The notes under the pieces are model-generated. The model saw only the letters and a program-made list of their open reading frames with translations. It did no database searches and was not told where the DNA came from. From Methanoculleus caldifontis (GTDB taxonomy: Archaea > Halobacteriota > Methanomicrobia > Methanomicrobiales > Methanoculleaceae), in NCBI RefSeq assembly GCF_032842345.1, contig NZ_WBKO01000001.1, positions 372,001-436,000 on the forward strand: a stretch of 64,000 bases of DNA, given 5' to 3'. Positions 60,744 to 64,000 of the stretch are shown here, piece after piece; position 1 is the first letter of the stretch, and each line of letters opens with the position of its first letter. The position numbers and the translations under genes were made by a program.

Positions 60744-60911
60744 ACTACTATGCGTACTCCCCGGCGAGGGATGAAGGTTTGGAACCGATCGCGCTCCGGC
60801 CGTACCGCAAGATCGCGGACATGCCGCACACAGGGCTCCTCCCGCGGGGGGCCGTGGCAGGCATGCAGAGTCAGGTTTTTGGAGAGGTATTGCGGCAAGT
60901 TGTATCGGGGG

Positions 60912-61511
60912 TTACCCCAGGAGGTTCGTCCCTATGGCGTATGCCTCCTCCATCAATTCAGGCCGCTCTGAAACCGGCGGCTTTACCCCGCTCTCACAGT
61001 CCGTGGCAATCATGATCTCCCCAACAGACATTCCGGTCTTTGCCACCCAGCCTGCAAATGATTGGAGTGCCGGTTCAAAGAGCGTCGGATCGGGCATGTT
61101 CTGGACAAAGATAAAGGATACCGGACAGTGCACGGGAAACCGGGGTGACAGATCCGTTCCGAGATACGGCACGAGCCTGTCCAGCCAGGCTTTTGTCATC
61201 GCCGGGACATACCCGAAATAAACAGGTGCGGCAATGATAAGGCCGCCGGATGACTCCATCATCCGGTACACCTGCTGCATATCATCCTGGACAGTACAGC
61301 GGCTGTTGTTCTCCGTTTTGCATTGATGACAACCCCTGCAGTCATGGATTGTTAATTCATCCAGAAAGATTCCCTGCGTTGAAATCCCCTTATCATGGAG
61401 TGCCCTTTCTGCCTCATTTAAGAGAAGGCGGGTGCTGCCGTTCCGTCTCGGACTGCCCATGAGAAGCGTGACCATCTTCTGGTTACCGGTGTTGAAGTTC
61501 TGTCGCTCCAT
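60912..61511 (-). CDS. Iron-sulfur flavoprotein, NADPH-dependent FMN reductase family
   Basis: A 199-residue flavodoxin-like protein. The phosphate loop for FMN is LLMGSPRRNGSTRLLLNEAE. CRGCHQCKTENNSRC provides four Cys in the compact pattern of iron-sulfur flavoproteins, which in methanogens reduce oxygen or peroxide. AAPVYFGYVPAMTKAWLDR is the second FMN segment. It diverges from an HxlR regulator that likely controls it. Confidence 0.86.
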   Translation of the reverse strand: MERQNFNTGNQKMVTLLMGSPRRNGSTRLLLNEAERALHDKGISTQGIFLDELTIHDCRGCHQCKTENNSRCTVQDDMQQVYRMMESSGGLIIAAPVYFGYVPAMTKAWLDRLVPYLGTDLSPRFPVHCPVSFIFVQNMPDPTLFEPALQSFAGWVAKTGMSVGEIMIATDCESGVKPPVSERPELMEEAYAIGTNLLG

Positions 61512-61552
61512 CGCTGCAGGAGATCTTGCGCTTCCACGGTGAAAAAGAGGGC

Positions 61553-61589
61553 AGTACTTAAAAACTTTTATAGGAATATAAAATGTACT
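61553..61589. promoter_or_regulatory. Divergent promoter with AGTACT/TGTACT half-sites
   Basis: AGTACT (61553-61558) and TGTACT (61584-61589) flank an AT-rich segment, TATAGGAATATAAAA, which can be a TATA box in either direction. The 31-base spacing is three helical turns. This is the whole control region between the flavoprotein and the HxlR regulator. Confidence 0.4.
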
Positions 61590-61598
61590 AATGGATGA

Positions 61599-61940
61599 AT
61601 GGCCCTTAATGGTGAATCAGACGTCCTGCCGGTCCATATATACATCCGGGTGATCGGCGGCAAATGGAAGCCTGAGATACTCTGGTTCCTGCGTGAAGGG
61701 CCGGTCCGGTTCGGCGGACTGATGAAACTGATCCCCGGCATTACCCAGGTCACGCTGACAAAGAATCTCCGTGAACTCGAGGAGGACGGTATAATAATCC
61801 GAACGGTCTACCCGGAAATTCCGCCCCGCGTAGAGTACGGCCTCACGGAGTTCGGTGAGTCGGTCTTCCCGGTGCTGGATGCGATCAGTGCATGGGGACG
61901 GAGGTTTGCCCGATATAAAAAAGAGATTGTGGAACGGTGA
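61599..61940 (+). CDS. HxlR-family winged-helix transcriptional regulator
   Basis: A 113-residue regulator with the HxlR signature VIGGKWKPEILWFLREGPVR, then FGGLMKLIPGITQVTLTKNL with RELEEDGII as the recognition helix and wing. The Cys that usually precedes Pro-Val near residue 11 and senses oxidants or electrophiles is replaced by Leu (LPVHIYIR). It is divergent from the flavoprotein gene and probably regulates it. ATG 61599 is used; two earlier ATGs are in other frames. Confidence 0.88.
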   Translation: MALNGESDVLPVHIYIRVIGGKWKPEILWFLREGPVRFGGLMKLIPGITQVTLTKNLRELEEDGIIIRTVYPEIPPRVEYGLTEFGESVFPVLDAISAWGRRFARYKKEIVER

Positions 61941-62094
61941 TTCCAGGTGCCTTTGCCGCTCGGGAGTAATATTATAGGTGAAAGTCACTGTACATCTCTG
62001 AAACATCTGCGTGTATTCTATACGCACGTGACGCGGCGCAAAACCGGATTAATACCGGATGAGCGCCAAAAATAATTCAGGGATGAAACGAAAC

Positions 62095-62367
62095 ATGGAA
62101 AAAACCATTATCACCGTCGTCGGAAAGGATGCCGTGGGGATCATCGCGAAGGTCTGCACGTATCTTGCCGATAACCAGGTCAATGTCGAAGATATCTCGC
62201 AGACGATCGTGCAGGGATATTTCAATATGATGATGATCGTCGATACCAGCGGATCTCCAAAGCCGTACGCCGGAATGGTGACCGAACTCGATGAACTCGG
62301 CGACGCGATCGGTGTTCGGATCCGGTGCCAGCGGGAAGACATCTTCACGAAGATGCACCGGATCTGA
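62095..62367 (+). CDS. ACT-domain protein (UPF0237)
   Basis: A 90-residue protein that is essentially one ACT domain (TIITVVGKDAVGIIAKVCTY, LADNQVNVEDISQTI), a small ligand-binding regulatory fold. ATG 62095 gives the usual family length; ATGs at 62083 and 62059 would add 4 or 12 residues. It precedes the UPF0210 gene by nine bases, a pairing conserved in bacteria and archaea, so the two products probably work together. Confidence 0.88.
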   Translation: MEKTIITVVGKDAVGIIAKVCTYLADNQVNVEDISQTIVQGYFNMMMIVDTSGSPKPYAGMVTELDELGDAIGVRIRCQREDIFTKMHRI

Positions 62368-62376
62368 GAGGTTTTT

Positions 62377-63741
62377 ATGATCAATATTCTCGAGGTGAAC
62401 GAGACCAACAAGATGATCGAGCAGGAGAAACTCGATGTCCGGACCATCACGCTCGGCATCAGCCTGCTCGACTGCTGCGACTCCGATCTCGACGCTTTAA
62501 ACCGGAATATATACGACAAGATCACCCGGCTCGCTAAAGACCTCGTCTCGACGGGGAGGGAGATCGAGCTCGAGTACGGAATCCCGATCGTCAACAAGAG
62601 AATATCCGTAACCCCCATCGCACTGGTCGGCGGGCGGGCCTGCAGGTCCCCGGAAGACTTTGTCGAGGTTGCAAAGACGCTTGATAAAGCCGCACGGGAC
62701 ACGGGGGTCAACTTCCTCGGCGGATACTCGGCCATCGTCTCGAAGGGAATGACTCCGACCGACGAAGCGCTCATCCGGTCGATCCCGGCGGCGCTCTCCG
62801 CGACAGAGAGGGTCTGCAGCTCGGTGAATATCGGCTCGACGAAGACCGGGATCAACATGGACGCCGTGAAACTGATGGGAGAGATTGTGCGGGAGACGGC
62901 CGAGGCGACGAAGGAGAATAACTCTCTCGGCTGCGCGAAACTGGTCGTCCTCTGCAACGCCCCCGACGACAACCCGTTCATGGCCGGGGCGTTTCACGGC
63001 GTCTCCGAGGCCGATGCGGTCATCAACGTGGGCGTAAGCGGCCCGGGCGTCATCAAGCACGCACTCGAGGGGGTCCGGGGCGAGAACTTCGAGGTTCTCT
63101 GCGAGACGGTCAAGAGGACGGCCTTCAAGGTCACCCGCGCCGGGCAGCTTGTCGCCCAGGAGGCGTCGGAGCGGCTCGGGATCCCGTTCGGGATCGTGGA
63201 TCTCTCTCTCGCCCCCACGCCCTCCGTCGGGGACAGCGTCGCCGAGATCCTCGAGGAGATGGGGCTCGAGTCGGTCGGCGCGCCGGGGACGACGGCCGCT
63301 CTTGCCCTCTTAAACGACCAGGTGAAGAAAGGCGGGATCATGGCAAGTTCCTTTGTCGGCGGGCTCTCGGGTGCATTCATCCCGGTCAGCGAGGACCAGG
63401 GGATGATCGACGCGGTGAACCGCGGCGCCCTCACGATTGAGAAGCTCGAGGCGATGACCTGCGTATGCTCGGTCGGCCTCGATATGATCGCGATCCCGGG
63501 CGACACGCCCGCTTCGACGATATCCGGCATCATCGCGGACGAGGCCGCGATCGGGATGATCAACAACAAGACGACCGCCGTCCGGCTGATCCCGGTGATC
63601 GGAAAGGGTGTCGGCGAGAGCGTCGAGTTCGGCGGATTGCTCGGCCATGCGCCGGTTCAGCAGGTCAACAGGTTTTGCTGCGCCGACTTCATCAACCGCG
63701 GCGGACGGATCCCTGCGCCGATTCACAGTTTTAAGAACTGA
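62377..63741 (+). CDS. UPF0210/PFL family protein (DUF711)
   Basis: A 454-residue protein of the UPF0210 family, related in fold to the anaerobic ribonucleotide reductase/pyruvate formate-lyase barrel but without known activity. Typical segments are [63 protein letters not shown] and [13 protein letters not shown] at the end. The operon partner is the ACT-domain protein upstream. A T5 tract follows at 63763-63767. Confidence 0.92.
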   Translation: MINILEVNETNKMIEQEKLDVRTITLGISLLDCCDSDLDALNRNIYDKITRLAKDLVSTGREIELEYGIPIVNKRISVTPIALVGGRACRSPEDFVEVAKTLDKAARDTGVNFLGGYSAIVSKGMTPTDEALIRSIPAALSATERVCSSVNIGSTKTGINMDAVKLMGEIVRETAEATKENNSLGCAKLVVLCNAPDDNPFMAGAFHGVSEADAVINVGVSGPGVIKHALEGVRGENFEVLCETVKRTAFKVTRAGQLVAQEASERLGIPFGIVDLSLAPTPSVGDSVAEILEEMGLESVGAPGTTAALALLNDQVKKGGIMASSFVGGLSGAFIPVSEDQGMIDAVNRGALTIEKLEAMTCVCSVGLDMIAIPGDTPASTISGIIADEAAIGMINNKTTAVRLIPVIGKGVGESVEFGGLLGHAPVQQVNRFCCADFINRGGRIPAPIHSFKN

Positions 63742-63762
63742 TTGACGGAAGGTCCGGCCCCC

Positions 63763-63767
63763 TTTTT
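63763..63767 (+). terminator. T5 tract after the UPF0210 gene
   Basis: Five T after a C-rich run lie 22 bases past the UPF0210 stop and 57 bases before the next start. Confidence 0.35.
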
Positions 63768-63823
63768 CTGATATCGGCGGCGGACTGATAGGCTTATTAC
63801 CGCCGCCGGAAAGAGACCACTGT

Positions 63824-64000
63824 ATGACCGCACCCGAAGATTCGGCCCGGTTCTTCGCCGCGGATACCTTTGCCCGGCACAACGGAATGGAGTGCGTTGA
63901 GGTCGCACCCGGCAGGGCGGTGGTGAAGATGGAGGTCATGGATTATCACCTCAACAGCCACGGAACCGTCCACGGCGGAGCGCTTTTCACCCTCGCCGAT
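63824..64000 (+). CDS. PaaI-type hotdog thioesterase (partial, cut by window end)
   Basis: The first 59 residues of a gene that runs off the right edge. It starts MTAPEDSARFFAADTFARHN. HLNSHGTVHGGALFTLAD is the hotdog thioesterase signature, with the HGG turn and the Asp expected in the active site. PaaI-like enzymes cleave acyl-CoA thioesters; the substrate is not determinable here. Confidence 0.85.
   Translation, partial: MTAPEDSARFFAADTFARHNGMECVEVAPGRAVVKMEVMDYHLNSHGTVHGGALFTLAD

Overview
The window is archaeal, GC-rich, gene-dense chromosome from a methanogen, most likely Methanoculleus or a close relative in the Methanomicrobiales. The order-level call is inference. What the sequence shows directly is an archaeal translation set (EF-2, S7, S12, aIF2-gamma, S24e, S27ae, L40e, Spt4, Rpo7), O-phosphoseryl-tRNA synthetase (a methanogen hallmark), a YcaO protein of the methanogenesis-marker-1 type, NikR, Taw1, the AglB oligosaccharyltransferase and TATA-type promoters. 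No CRISPR array, rRNA, insertion sequence or complete prophage was seen.

Layout. 0-3.7 kb: tail of a Pro/Thr-rich surface protein, then the leftward rps12-rps7-fusA operon. 3.9-11.6 kb: rightward queD-queE-queC (preQ0 for archaeosine), a Nudix hydrolase, then aRF1-argS-taw1-sepS, all linked by short overlaps. 11.6-13.8 kb: a fused trehalose-6-phosphate synthase/phosphatase. 13.8-17.3 kb: an accessory stretch with a YhcG/DUF1016 nuclease, a decayed regulator or helicase-like gene, hairpin repeats, and a DUF2178/XRE pair behind a perfect palindrome. 17.3-21.8 kb: archaemetzincin, an RNase H-fold exonuclease, a HAD phosphatase, a transglutaminase-like lipoprotein and a DNA methyltransferase. 22.3-26 kb: sufC-sufB-pcm-cyclase-unknown operon. 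26-37 kb: a sugar-nucleotide and N-glycosylation block (glmM, two tandem GlmU-like proteins, glmS, a hexapeptide acetyltransferase, a DegT aminotransferase, a glycosyltransferase, AglB), with an HDAC-like protein at its end.

37.9-38.3 kb is a gene-free repeat block. 38.3-40.2 kb holds ycaO, DUF2098 and nikR, a small neighbourhood plausibly tied to methyl-coenzyme M reductase and nickel. 40.4-46.3 kb is a conserved archaeal information-processing operon: aIF2-gamma, PIN nuclease, Rpo7, Spt4, dephospho-CoA kinase, S24e, S27ae, fused Kae1-Bud32, the XTP pyrophosphatase and L40e. 46.4-52.4 kb: DUF1917, Thi4, HtpX, two secreted proteins and two tRNAs (Gly-TCC, Val-CAC).

52.4-61.9 kb is an accessory region of small genes (DUF3795, AroK-like kinase, immunity-like protein, GNATs, cysteine hydrolase, transglutaminase, flavoprotein and HxlR regulator). 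It contains several gene remnants, and two of them pair up to show a decayed tandem duplication. 62-64 kb returns to conserved genes: ACT-domain protein plus UPF0210, and a partial PaaI-type thioesterase cut by the window edge.

The least explained signals are the GCACC/GGTGC hairpin family near 14.2, 15.8 and 37.9-38.3 kb, the paired GTCAAC-N4-GTTGAC palindromes at 57.0 kb, the palindrome controlling the DUF2178/XRE pair, and a possible leaderless 51-residue gene at 22.0 kb.
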